Origin: Pseudomonadales bacterium
GTDB lineage: Bacteria; Pseudomonadota; Gammaproteobacteria; Pseudomonadales; Pseudohongiellaceae
Reading direction: 5' to 3'
Length of the DNA: 64,000 bases
Assembly (NCBI GenBank): GCA_023257655.1
Contig: JALRBQ010000013.1
Coordinates: 186,001 to 250,000 of the forward strand
The notes under the pieces were generated by a model. That model saw only the letters and a list, made by a program, of their open reading frames with translations, ran no database searches and was not told the DNA's origin. Made by a program: the position numbers and the translations under genes. This document shows, piece after piece, positions 25,793-33,458 of this stretch (the first letter of the stretch is position 1; each line of letters opens with the position of its first letter).

Positions 25793-27178
25793 TCAATCCA
25801 GACTCGCCAGCAAGGCCTGCAGGTTGTTAGCGGCTGCGCCGCCTGCCGTACGGATGCGGGCGCGAATGCCGGCGATTTCAGGCTCTTCGGGGGCAGCAGG
25901 ATCACGCAGGCTGGCGCCCGCCAGCCGATGACCCGCTATCCAGTGTCGCAGTGATTTGTCGGCACCCCAACGTGCCAGAATCTCGTTTTCCGCCAACATG
26001 AGCCGAAGCCAGTCCGCTGCCTCGTCCGGAGCTTGCATAGGCAGGCACAGATGATTCTTTTCGGCATCGCTACCGTAACTCGCCTCCACGTGTCCGATTA
26101 CCGCGGCGCTGAAACTGAACAATCCAGCCCGAATCATCTGCAGTGTAATCGTCGAGCCTTCGAACACTGGCCTGTTCGGACGCCGGGCAATTGCAGAAGC
26201 TGTGCAATCAATATAGAGATCGTCGGCGCTGGCTTGCACGCAGCCGTTGTCCAGGTCGATGCGATCCCGCCCGATTGCCCGTACACGGCCGAGACGAACG
26301 ATGTCGGGAATTGTGGCAAGCAATTCAATCTCGGCCGGAGCAATGGTCGCGCCGTGATACATCTGCGGTTTTATGCTGCGATCCAATCGCAACAACTGCC
26401 GCGATTCTTCCAGCATTTCAAACAAATTATCTATGGTCTTGGCATTGGCGCTGGCCTCAAGTTGAGCTGCCTTGGCGCCCAGGAAGCGGCTGTAGAACAG
26501 ATCACCCGGCTGAGTTGTCTCGCGATTGATAAGCCAGGAATCACGGGGCGCGATCCAGCGTAGAGATTCCGGCGGCGCACCGTTCAACAACAACCAGACG
26601 CAGACGTCCATGCCCGTCTTGCCGCCACCGATCACGGTGTAACGCGTGTGTCCGCCCACATGACGCGGCAAGGCGTTAGGCGTGATGAGCGTGACACCCT
26701 CGTCGACGGCGTATTGGGGCGGACGTGTGGAGGGGACAGACGTATTGAAATACGTCGCATCGACAATGCGCTTGTTAACTTTTACCACTTGGGTCTGGCC
26801 GGACAGCAAGGATGTAAAACTGCTCTCTCCATTGTATTCACACAGTGGAAAGTAGCGGACTCTTCCTGAAGGCAGGAACCGCTCACGCATCAAACGGTCG
26901 AAATAGGATTGCACCTCCGGCCCCGAGGCGAGCTCATAGAAGCCGGCATTGATGCCGGTTGCATCGATTCGGTTCGATCCCAACTCCCGCGACCCCACGC
27001 CATAGAACGCAGATGGTTGATGCAGTCGTACGAACGAGTAGGCATCATTCCAGTGTCCGCCCGGCATATGATGCTTGTCGACGAGGAGCAGCGACGCCTC
27101 GGTGTCGGTAAGCAACTGGTCTGCAAATCCCATGCCGAGGGCACCGGTGCCAATAATGAGATAATCCGTTTCCAGCAC
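25793..27178 (-). CDS. FAD/NAD(P)-dependent oxidoreductase, monooxygenase-like
   Basis: This 461-residue flavoprotein has an N-terminal Rossmann dinucleotide site (YLIIGTGALGMGFADQLL) and a second one near residue 180 (YTVIGGGKTGMDVC). It has the layout of flavin-containing or Baeyer-Villiger-like monooxygenases and related NAD(P)-binding proteins. The FxGxxxHxxxW/Y fingerprint is not obvious, so a monooxygenase role is uncertain. It is a stand-alone gene 78 nt upstream of dbpA. Its divergent partner is the cupin at 27421. Confidence 0.75.
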   Translation of the reverse strand: MLETDYLIIGTGALGMGFADQLLTDTEASLLLVDKHHMPGGHWNDAYSFVRLHQPSAFYGVGSRELGSNRIDATGINAGFYELASGPEVQSYFDRLMRERFLPSGRVRYFPLCEYNGESSFTSLLSGQTQVVKVNKRIVDATYFNTSVPSTRPPQYAVDEGVTLITPNALPRHVGGHTRYTVIGGGKTGMDVCVWLLLNGAPPESLRWIAPRDSWLINRETTQPGDLFYSRFLGAKAAQLEASANAKTIDNLFEMLEESRQLLRLDRSIKPQMYHGATIAPAEIELLATIPDIVRLGRVRAIGRDRIDLDNGCVQASADDLYIDCTASAIARRPNRPVFEGSTITLQMIRAGLFSFSAAVIGHVEASYGSDAEKNHLCLPMQAPDEAADWLRLMLAENEILARWGADKSLRHWIAGHRLAGASLRDPAAPEEPEIAGIRARIRTAGGAAANNLQALLASLD

Positions 27179-27420
27179 TGAATTTCCTGTTCCAGATTGT
27201 CATTGTTAGGCACTGTCAGGAAATCAGCCAGTACGCGCAGGCTGATGTGACAACTCTTTTATCGCGTTAAAAATAGCACCAATTTCTGCTTCTTACCAAG
27301 CACTCGCGATGCCGGCTCGGTACCAATTCAATTGCCTCAGATTGTTGTTGGCGTCATGTGCGAAATGCAATACTGTGTTTTCTCCGACACCACCTCAAAC
27401 CAATAACAAGGAGCTTCAGA

Positions 27421-27864
27421 ATGCTACGCCGACCTCTCGCCCTCCTCGCTCTGACCTGTCTCGCCTGCACTGCCTCGGCCCAGTCCGACGTTGCTCCTGC
27501 CCTGTACGTGCAGGCAGCAGACATCGCACAGGCCCTGCAACGCTCTGCCGCTGAACGTTCCGGTATGGCGGTGGGCACCATCACCACGACCGATGATTAC
27601 CGCATTAACCTGATTCGGCGCACCACACCAGCCGGTGCCATCTCCCACGCCGTGGGTACGGAATTGCACTACATCACGGAAGGTGCAGGCACGCTGGTCA
27701 CGGGCGGCACGATTATTCGAGGCGCCAATGGCGGCAACGCCACAATCGAGAACGGCGTGTCACGGCGCGTCAGCGTAGGCGATGCCATTCTGATTCCCGT
27801 GGGTACCCCCCATTGGTATAGCGCGATCGAGGGCGCGATCTCCTACCTTGAAGTGCGATTCTGA
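27421..27864 (+). CDS. Exported cupin-domain protein
   Basis: ATG 27421 is preceded by AAGGAG and opens a signal peptide (MLRRPLALLALTCLACTASA), giving 147 residues. The mature part is a small single cupin barrel with motif-like stretches GTELHYITEGAGTLVTGG and GDAILIPVGTPHWY. Only some of the usual His/Glu metal ligands are present (His and Glu in the first motif, His in the second). Function is unknown; related proteins occur as periplasmic metal-binding isomerase-like cupins. Confidence 0.78.
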   Translation: MLRRPLALLALTCLACTASAQSDVAPALYVQAADIAQALQRSAAERSGMAVGTITTTDDYRINLIRRTTPAGAISHAVGTELHYITEGAGTLVTGGTIIRGANGGNATIENGVSRRVSVGDAILIPVGTPHWYSAIEGAISYLEVRF

Positions 27865-27902
27865 TTCCGGCGGGCCTGCGTGAATTCCGCGGACGCTCCG
27901 GC

Positions 27903-28073
27903 ATGACGATAGACAATCGCAAGCGCGGCGCGACCCTCGCCTTGGGGCTGATGTTTTTTCTGGCGATCTGGCGCGCCTTCAACAGCATTTGGCTCGCGCT
28001 GCTACTCGGCATCGGGATCAGCATCGTGAGCTGGCGCTCCGTGCGAGCCGAGGCCGCCAATCGCGATGAGTAA
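27903..28073 (+). CDS. Small membrane protein
   Basis: A 56-codon frame (MTIDNRKRGATLALGLMF...) encodes a basic N-terminus, one or two hydrophobic segments spanning about residues 11-44, and a charged tail. It has good codon use and lies in a run of plus-strand genes, 38 nt after the cupin stop and 54 nt before the next gene. No family is recognised. Confidence 0.5.
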   Translation: MTIDNRKRGATLALGLMFFLAIWRAFNSIWLALLLGIGISIVSWRSVRAEAANRDE

Positions 28074-28127
28074 GAGCCGGACCCATGAACTTGCCCTCGA
28101 ACACGATCGACTGAACCTGGTGCAATC

Positions 28128-28586
28128 ATGGATATTTTCCTGACCAAAGTCTCGGATTCCCAGCACCGCGTCCGCGTGCGGCGAGCCGATGCCTCGGAAG
28201 CAGTCGCGCAGCTGTCCAGTCGCAGCTTTCTGCGTCACGACCTGGCCCATCTCGCCGTCGAGGCGGAGCTGCCGATCGTCCGCGGCTATTGGGGATCGGT
28301 CGCCAATGGCGCCGCGCTCGATGGTCTGTCAATACGCGGTCCCGACATCCTGCTTGCCGAATCCCTCGCCGGTCCCACCCAGACCCTGATGCGCAAAGAT
28401 GCCGACGTGGCGACCTTCTTCGCGGTGTTGAACCGGGTTCGACCCGATCTCATCACGCGAGAGCTGGCGCCGCGGATTCAGGCACACGGCCGCCAACTTG
28501 AGGGCCATTGGCGGGCGACGCCTTATGGCGGGGAGATGGCGGTCCACTGGCATGATCACAGGCAGGAGTGCGGACAGGAGCGCTGA
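28128..28586 (+). CDS. Protein of unknown function
   Basis: This 152-residue soluble protein from ATG 28128 has no signal peptide. It is rich in Arg and His (tail MAVHWHDHRQE) and has no motif I recognise. Alternative-frame readings in the same region are shorter and Arg/Pro-rich, so this frame is the best coding candidate. It follows the small membrane protein by 54 nt on the same strand. Confidence 0.5.
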   Translation: MDIFLTKVSDSQHRVRVRRADASEAVAQLSSRSFLRHDLAHLAVEAELPIVRGYWGSVANGAALDGLSIRGPDILLAESLAGPTQTLMRKDADVATFFAVLNRVRPDLITRELAPRIQAHGRQLEGHWRATPYGGEMAVHWHDHRQECGQER

Positions 28587-28678
28587 CCGGCGTGGGCTGC
28601 ACTGCCCCCCCCCTTTCGCGTGACATCACTTCCTGGACTGGCTCAGAATAGCCAGACTACAAAAGGGGGAGATCCATC

Positions 28679-29176
28679 ATGACTCAGGGCCAACGACTGC
28701 TGACCTGCCTTGCGCTGAGCGTGCTTGTGAACTCTGTATGGGCACAATCTCCGGCAGCGAAACTGGAAGACTTCGGGTTTCTGCACGGCTATTGGGTTGG
28801 CACCGGCTTCGGTGGTGTATCGGAGGAAATGTGGATGCCCGGGGGCAAAGGCAGCCTGTTCGGCATCTTCAAGCAGTCTTCTGAGGCCGGCATCAATTTC
28901 ACGGAATACATGGAAATCACCCGCCTGGACGAACGTTGGGTGCTCCGCCTGAAACACTTCAATCCGGACTTCACCGGCTGGGAAGACTCCACAGACTATG
29001 TCACGTTTCCTCTACTTGCGGTTGCTCCGAACCGGGTTGAATTTGAAGGCCTCACCTACAGTCTCATCCCACCCGCTACCTTACGGATCGAGTTACACCT
29101 GAGCGAAACCGATGGCAGTTCCTCCACTGCCAACTTCGAGCTTAGGCGACAAGCCTTGCCAGGCAATACACCCTAG
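28679..29176 (+). CDS. Exported DUF6265-family protein
   Basis: This 165-residue protein has a signal peptide (cleavage near VWAQ). The mature domain starts with DFGFLHGYWVGTGFGG and EEMWMPGGKGSLFG, the W-x-G-x-x..E.W.PP/GG pattern typical of DUF6265, a lipocalin-like family of unknown role. A short hairpin (CTGGCT/AGCCAG at 28638-28655) precedes its AAAAGGGGGAGA ribosome site. Confidence 0.8.
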   Translation: MTQGQRLLTCLALSVLVNSVWAQSPAAKLEDFGFLHGYWVGTGFGGVSEEMWMPGGKGSLFGIFKQSSEAGINFTEYMEITRLDERWVLRLKHFNPDFTGWEDSTDYVTFPLLAVAPNRVEFEGLTYSLIPPATLRIELHLSETDGSSSTANFELRRQALPGNTP

Positions 29177-29290
29177 GAATCTCAGGTTGGTGCAGCGCTT
29201 GGCACGACAACAGGGTACACTGTTGCCTGGATTTCACCGATCCGTAATTCAGATTGTGGTAATGTGTGGCAAACCTGCCAGAAGACAGAA

Positions 29291-29554
29291 ATGAGTGAAC
29301 AACGCCTTCGGGAACTCAGCGCAGAACTGGTGCGTGAACTCGAAAAGACCGACGGAGTCGATGCCGAACTGGTGGCTACGATTCGCAAGCTGCAGGCTGA
29401 CATCGAGGATCTGGTGAATCCGGATACCGACTCCAGCAATAACACGGCGATGGACGATGCGATAGCGCTCGAGGCCAGTTTCGCCGTGCACTATCCGATG
29501 GCGGAGAAAGTGCTCAGGGAACTGATCAATACGCTCAGTCGCATCGGCATCTGA
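29291..29554 (+). CDS. DUF4404-family small coiled-coil protein
   Basis: Starting at the ATG at 29291, this 87-residue acidic, highly helical protein has heptad-like Leu/Val spacing (LRELSAELVRELEKTDGVD) and the AVHYPMAEKVLRELINTLSRIGI tail that marks the DUF4404 family of gammaproteobacteria. Function is unknown. It lies in a plus-strand run with loosely spaced neighbours. Confidence 0.8.
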   Translation: MSEQRLRELSAELVRELEKTDGVDAELVATIRKLQADIEDLVNPDTDSSNNTAMDDAIALEASFAVHYPMAEKVLRELINTLSRIGI

Positions 29555-29715
29555 GGACGTGCGACTTCGATGAGTGTGCAACAATCTCTTATTGAGCGAC
29601 GGGGTTTGGCCATTTGTCAAACTGGCTGTCAGACAGGCAGTAGGCCCGGCCGTCAAACCGGCACCAGTCTGTCAGCAAGCCTCGAGCCAAACCGCACATC
29701 AGACCAGGATTACTC

Positions 29716-30195
29716 GTGATCAGAATCTTTACCGTAGGCGGCACAATCGACAAGATCTACTTCGATGCGAAGAGCAGTTATGAGGTAGGACCACCCAACA
29801 TCGCCGAGATTCTGCACAACCTGAGTCTCAATATAGAGTTTGAAGTAACCTCGTTGATGCAGAAAGACAGTCTGGACATGACTGACGAAGATCGCGAGCT
29901 CGTCTACAGGCACGTGGCAGCAGCGCGGGAAGAACACATTATCATTACCCATGGCACCGACACGATGGTGGAAACCGCAAAGGTGCTAAGTCGCGTGCGG
30001 GGCAAGCGCATCGTTCTCACCGGCGCACTGTCACCCGCCCTGTTCAAGAATTCTGATGCCATGTTCAATATCGGTGCCGCCATTACCGCCGTGCAAATCG
30101 TAAAATACGGCGTTTACATCACGATGAATGGACAGGTGTTCGATTACGACAAAGTAAGAAAAGATGTGCCTAACAACCGTTTCGTTGCGCTCTAG
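29716..30195 (+). CDS. Short single-domain asparaginase-like protein
   Basis: This 159-residue protein equals the N-terminal domain of L-asparaginases. It has the first threonine motif FTVGGTIDK, the second motif IIITHGTDTMVETA, and a C-terminal KYGVYITMNGQVFDYDKVRK segment. Full asparaginases have about 320 residues. However, a distinct family of roughly 160-residue versions with this same ending is known, so I regard it as intact rather than truncated. The catalytic Thr residues are present; real asparaginase activity is uncertain. Confidence 0.8.
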   Translation: MIRIFTVGGTIDKIYFDAKSSYEVGPPNIAEILHNLSLNIEFEVTSLMQKDSLDMTDEDRELVYRHVAAAREEHIIITHGTDTMVETAKVLSRVRGKRIVLTGALSPALFKNSDAMFNIGAAITAVQIVKYGVYITMNGQVFDYDKVRKDVPNNRFVAL

Positions 30196-30231
30196 TCCTG
30201 CTGGCCCTGCTGCCGGCAATGGAGATCCCTC

Positions 30232-31431
30232 ATGACACACATAACTACAAGAATCATCGGCACTGTGGCGACCCTTGGCCTGCTCAATGCCTGCGGCGAG
30301 CAGGAACCAGCCATACCGGAATTGAACTTTGCTGAAACTTTGCAGCTGCGCCTGATTGAGGCCCAGCCCGGCGCAGTCATCGAGATTCCAGCGGGCGTGC
30401 ACGAATTTACCCGCAGCCTGTCACTGACGGTACCGGGCGTAACCTTGCGCGGCGCTGGCATGGATGTTTCCATACTCTCCTTCAGAAACCAGGCGCAGGG
30501 TGCCGAAGGACTGCTTGTTTCGGCGGATGATTTTACGATCGAGGATCTTGCCATTGAAGACACCGTTGGCGATGCACTGAAAGTAAACCAGAGCACAAAT
30601 GTTACGATTAGGAATGTACGAACCGAATGGACCAACGGGCCGGATTCCGGCAATGGTGCCTATGGCATCTATCCGGTCCAGTCGAGAAATGTCCTGATCG
30701 AAGGCTCTGTTGCGATCGGTGCTCGTGATGCCGGCATCTACGTCGGCCAGTCCAGCCAAATCATCGTGCGCAATTCGCGCGCCGAATTTAATGTGGCAGG
30801 TATCGAAATCGAGAATTCCACGTTCGCCGATGTGCATGACAATATCGCCACGAACAATACCGGCGGAATTCTCGTGTTCGACCTGCCCAACCTGCCTGTG
30901 CAGGGTGGTCAGGCGACCCGGGTGTTCAACAATCACATCTACGGCAACAACACGCCCAATTTTGCGCCGCCAGGGAACATCGTCGGCAACGTTCCACCCG
31001 GTACCGGCATGCTGGTACTCGCGAATGACAACATCGAAGTGTTCGCCAACGAATTCGAAGACAATGGCAACGTCAACCTGATGATCTACAGCTTCGTGCT
31101 CGGCGGCCGCGAAATCGACGATCCCAACTACGATCCTTACCCGGAACAGATCTATGTTCACGACAACGAATTCATCAGTGGCGGCACTGCTCCGCATCAC
31201 TGGTCGCTCGTCGCCCTGCATGAGACCACCGGCGAGCCATCGCCGAGCGTGGTGTGGGATGGCATTCTGAAACCGGGCAGTGTCAATGACCACATCGTGT
31301 GTCTGGAAAAAAACCGCGGCGCCGCCATGCCCTTCGTCAATCTGGATGCTGGTGACGGCAACGTGCATGCGTCGTTTGACATGGCGGCCCATGACTGTGC
31401 ACTGCCGCGCCTCGGCGGAATCCAGTTCTGA
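30232..31431 (+). CDS. Parallel beta-helix repeat lipoprotein
   Basis: This 399-residue protein has a lipobox near Cys (LGLLNACGEQ) and a right-handed parallel beta-helix built from repeats such as NVTIRNVRTEWT, NVLIEGSVAIGARDAGIYVG and SQIIVRNSRAEFNVAGIEIEN. It matches a group of bacterial surface beta-helix proteins (NosD/pectate-lyase-like fold). No lyase catalytic site is obvious. It probably binds or processes a polysaccharide at the outer membrane. It is preceded by GGAGA and lies 9 nt upstream of terC. Confidence 0.82.
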   Translation: MTHITTRIIGTVATLGLLNACGEQEPAIPELNFAETLQLRLIEAQPGAVIEIPAGVHEFTRSLSLTVPGVTLRGAGMDVSILSFRNQAQGAEGLLVSADDFTIEDLAIEDTVGDALKVNQSTNVTIRNVRTEWTNGPDSGNGAYGIYPVQSRNVLIEGSVAIGARDAGIYVGQSSQIIVRNSRAEFNVAGIEIENSTFADVHDNIATNNTGGILVFDLPNLPVQGGQATRVFNNHIYGNNTPNFAPPGNIVGNVPPGTGMLVLANDNIEVFANEFEDNGNVNLMIYSFVLGGREIDDPNYDPYPEQIYVHDNEFISGGTAPHHWSLVALHETTGEPSPSVVWDGILKPGSVNDHIVCLEKNRGAAMPFVNLDAGDGNVHASFDMAAHDCALPRLGGIQF

Positions 31432-31440
31432 GACAGCGCC

Positions 31441-32199
31441 ATGATTGAACTCTTTTCCAATCCCGAGACCTGGGCCGCCCTGCTGACTCTGATCGCGCTC
31501 GAGATCATCCTCGGCATCGACAACATCGTCTTCATTTCGATCCTCGTCGGCGAGCTGCCGCCACAGCAGCGCCAGCGTGCCCGTCAACTCGGCCTTGGAT
31601 TAGCCCTGATCATGCGCCTTCTGCTGCTTTTCAGCCTGGTCTGGTTGATCGGGCTGACGGCACCCTGGTTCACAATTCTGGGCATGGAATTCTCCGGACG
31701 CGATCTGATTCTGATCGCCGGTGGCATTTTTCTGCTCACGAAATCAACACGGGAAATCCACGGCAGTCTGGAGCTGGAGGCCGACGACGATCACGAACCC
31801 CTGCGTTCCAGTTTCACCTCGGTCATTTTGCAGATTGGCGTGATCGACATGGTGTTCTCGCTGGACTCGGTAATTACTGCCGTGGGACTGGCACAGGAAC
31901 TGATCATCATGGTGATCGCTATCATCATCTCGATGCTGGTGATGTTGCTCATGGCACAACCGCTCGGTGAATTCGTCGACCGCAATCCGACCTTCAAGAT
32001 GTTGGCGCTGTCGTTCCTGATCCTGATTGGGAGCACACTGATCGCCGAAGGCTTCGAATTCCACATCCCCCGGGGCTACGTCTACTTCGCCATGAGCTTC
32101 TCGCTCGGTGTGGAGTTCCTCAACATGATTGTGCGCAAGCGCAAGCACAGTAAGGCAATGGCCTTGCACAAGAAGATTCGGGTGCAGGAAGAGCACTGA
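31441..32199 (+). CDS. TerC-family integral membrane protein
   Basis: This 252-residue protein with about seven membrane spans belongs to the TerC/YkoY family. The acidic in-membrane motifs EIILGIDNIVFISI and GVIDMVFSLDSV, which are thought to bind metal ions, are both present. Family members export Mn2+ or help metallate exported proteins. Many terC genes sit behind a Mn riboswitch, but here only 9 nt separate it from the beta-helix gene, so there is no room for one. It is likely co-transcribed with that gene. Confidence 0.92.
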   Translation: MIELFSNPETWAALLTLIALEIILGIDNIVFISILVGELPPQQRQRARQLGLGLALIMRLLLLFSLVWLIGLTAPWFTILGMEFSGRDLILIAGGIFLLTKSTREIHGSLELEADDDHEPLRSSFTSVILQIGVIDMVFSLDSVITAVGLAQELIIMVIAIIISMLVMLLMAQPLGEFVDRNPTFKMLALSFLILIGSTLIAEGFEFHIPRGYVYFAMSFSLGVEFLNMIVRKRKHSKAMALHKKIRVQEEH

Positions 32200-32212
32200 T
32201 CAGTTTGACTGA

Positions 32213-32839
32213 CTAGCCGAGCCCGGGCAGCAGATTGCGCAATCCACCGACGATAAATTCCACCGACATCGCGGCCAGAATCAGACCCATGACGCGCGTG
32301 GTAATGTTCATGGTGGTCTTGCTCATGCGGTCGCCGATCTGAGGCGCGAAATGGAAGATGATCCACACCAGCAAGGCGACAATCTGACAGATTACAAACA
32401 AAGCCAGCTTGCCACCCACATCCGCAGTCTGATTGCTGAAGAGTATTACGGTGCTGATTGCACCGGGGCCTGCCAGCAAGGGCATCGCCAGGGGAACCAC
32501 CGCCACTGATGCGCTGTCCATCGCCTCCTCGTCCTCTTCCGGTGTGTGCCGCGTGCGCCCGCGGCGTGCCTCAAGCATGCCGAACGCGATAGTCATCAAC
32601 AGAATGCCGCCAGCCACGCGAAACGCATCGACGCTGATGCTGAAGAAGCTCAGGATCGACTGCCCCAACAGGATTGTTACGGTGAAGATGATGCCGACGG
32701 CCAGGGCTGTCACCTTGGCGATAGCGGGTCGACGCGACTTGATGTTGTCGGTGAAACTGAGAAATAGCGGCACCATGCCATGGGGACTGACAATGGCAAA
32801 CAAGCCAATCAACATCCGGGTGTATTCAGTCCAGTCCAA
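32213..32839 (-). CDS. MarC-family integral membrane protein
   Basis: This 208-residue, six-span protein of the MarC/YhgN family has the N-terminal IGLFAIVSPHGMVPLFLS and the central PLAMPLLAGPGAISTVI motifs typical of the family, and a charged loop (RRGRTRHTPEEDEEAMD) in the middle. The biological role of MarC proteins is unknown. It converges on terC with a 13-nt gap and no terminator. Confidence 0.92.
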   Translation of the reverse strand: MDWTEYTRMLIGLFAIVSPHGMVPLFLSFTDNIKSRRPAIAKVTALAVGIIFTVTILLGQSILSFFSISVDAFRVAGGILLMTIAFGMLEARRGRTRHTPEEDEEAMDSASVAVVPLAMPLLAGPGAISTVILFSNQTADVGGKLALFVICQIVALLVWIIFHFAPQIGDRMSKTTMNITTRVMGLILAAMSVEFIVGGLRNLLPGLG

Positions 32840-32989
32840 TCGGGGATACCACTCAGGATTGCGTTGCCCAGTTACCGAAAATCGGAGCGCTGGAATGGCG
32901 TCGCGATGCCCTCACTGTTCTGCATCGTCGGCGTGCCAGCCATCCTAGCATCTCCCGGCACCGGGAAACCAGTGAAGGCTTATCCCGGT

Positions 32990-33019
32990 TTGTAATTACA
33001 GAACCGATTGGTTTATGAT
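32990..33019 (+). promoter_or_regulatory. Candidate sigma-70 promoter
   Basis: TTGTAA (32990-32995) and TATGAT (33014-33019) are separated by 18 nt. It would start a transcript near 33026 running to the hairpin at 33130-33163 and into the small gene at 33183. The whole 343-nt gap between marC and this small gene contains no other recognisable gene. Confidence 0.45.
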
Positions 33020-33129
33020 GCGTCCCGTGATGACTCTTGGATTCAATGCGCAGACCCTGGATACACTGGAACCGGTGGACCCTCGGCTGCTTGGAATTTC
33101 TTGATTACCTGATCACAACAACTCTCAAG

Positions 33130-33163
33130 AACCCCGGCGGCCAGCAAGCTTCCGGGGTTTTTT
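33130..33163 (+). terminator. Rho-independent-type hairpin inside a 5' leader
   Basis: An 8-bp stem (AACCCCGG / CCGGGGTT) with a 14-nt loop is followed by TTTTTT. It lies 20 nt before the start of the small gene at 33183. With the promoter above, it would end a short RNA of about 135 nt or attenuate the downstream gene. Confidence 0.7.
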
Positions 33164-33182
33164 CGTTTATGGAGACAGGAAA

Positions 33183-33407
33183 ATGAACATCAAAGAACTC
33201 GTCAAAAACCAGAACGCCCACTTCGTGTTTTTTCGCGACCAGGCGCTGTATTACGAAACCGATAATGGCTTTCAGTTCCCCGTGCCCGTTGGTGATGCCG
33301 GATCGGCGACATTCAACCATGAAGAGAAGGCGATTCTCCTGATGCGTTATATCCGTAAACATGTGGAGAAGACTGCGGCGGCGCGACGCGACCAGGACAA
33401 TGGCTGA
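33183..33407 (+). CDS. Small conserved protein of unknown function
   Basis: This 74-residue soluble protein (MNIKELVKNQNAHFVFFRDQ...) has a good ribosome site (GAGACAGGA). The layout, a short basic N-terminus followed by ALYYETDNGFQFPVPVGDAG and a helix with LLMRYIRKH, resembles a small family seen in other gammaproteobacteria. Function is unknown. It is preceded by a terminator-like hairpin, so its expression may be attenuated. Confidence 0.7.
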   Translation: MNIKELVKNQNAHFVFFRDQALYYETDNGFQFPVPVGDAGSATFNHEEKAILLMRYIRKHVEKTAAARRDQDNG

Positions 33408-33423
33408 GTCTGTGGGTCACCAC

Positions 33424-33450
33424 CAGCCCCGGGCACCAGGCCCGGGGCTG
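33424..33450. other. Strong GC hairpin between convergent genes
   Basis: A perfect 11-bp stem (CAGCCCCGGGC / GCCCGGGGCTG) with an ACCAG loop lies between the small gene and the convergent hydrolase. No T-run follows on either strand, so it may act as a 3' stabiliser or a Rho-type end. Confidence 0.6.
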
Positions 33451-33458
33451 AACCGGTC

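Noticed and set aside
29716-30195. Truncated asparaginase pseudogene
   Set aside because: The frame ends at the natural end of the known short family and no remnant of the missing half follows.
31432-31440. Mn riboswitch in front of terC
   Set aside because: Only 9 nt separate the beta-helix stop from the terC start, too short for a yybP-ykoY element.
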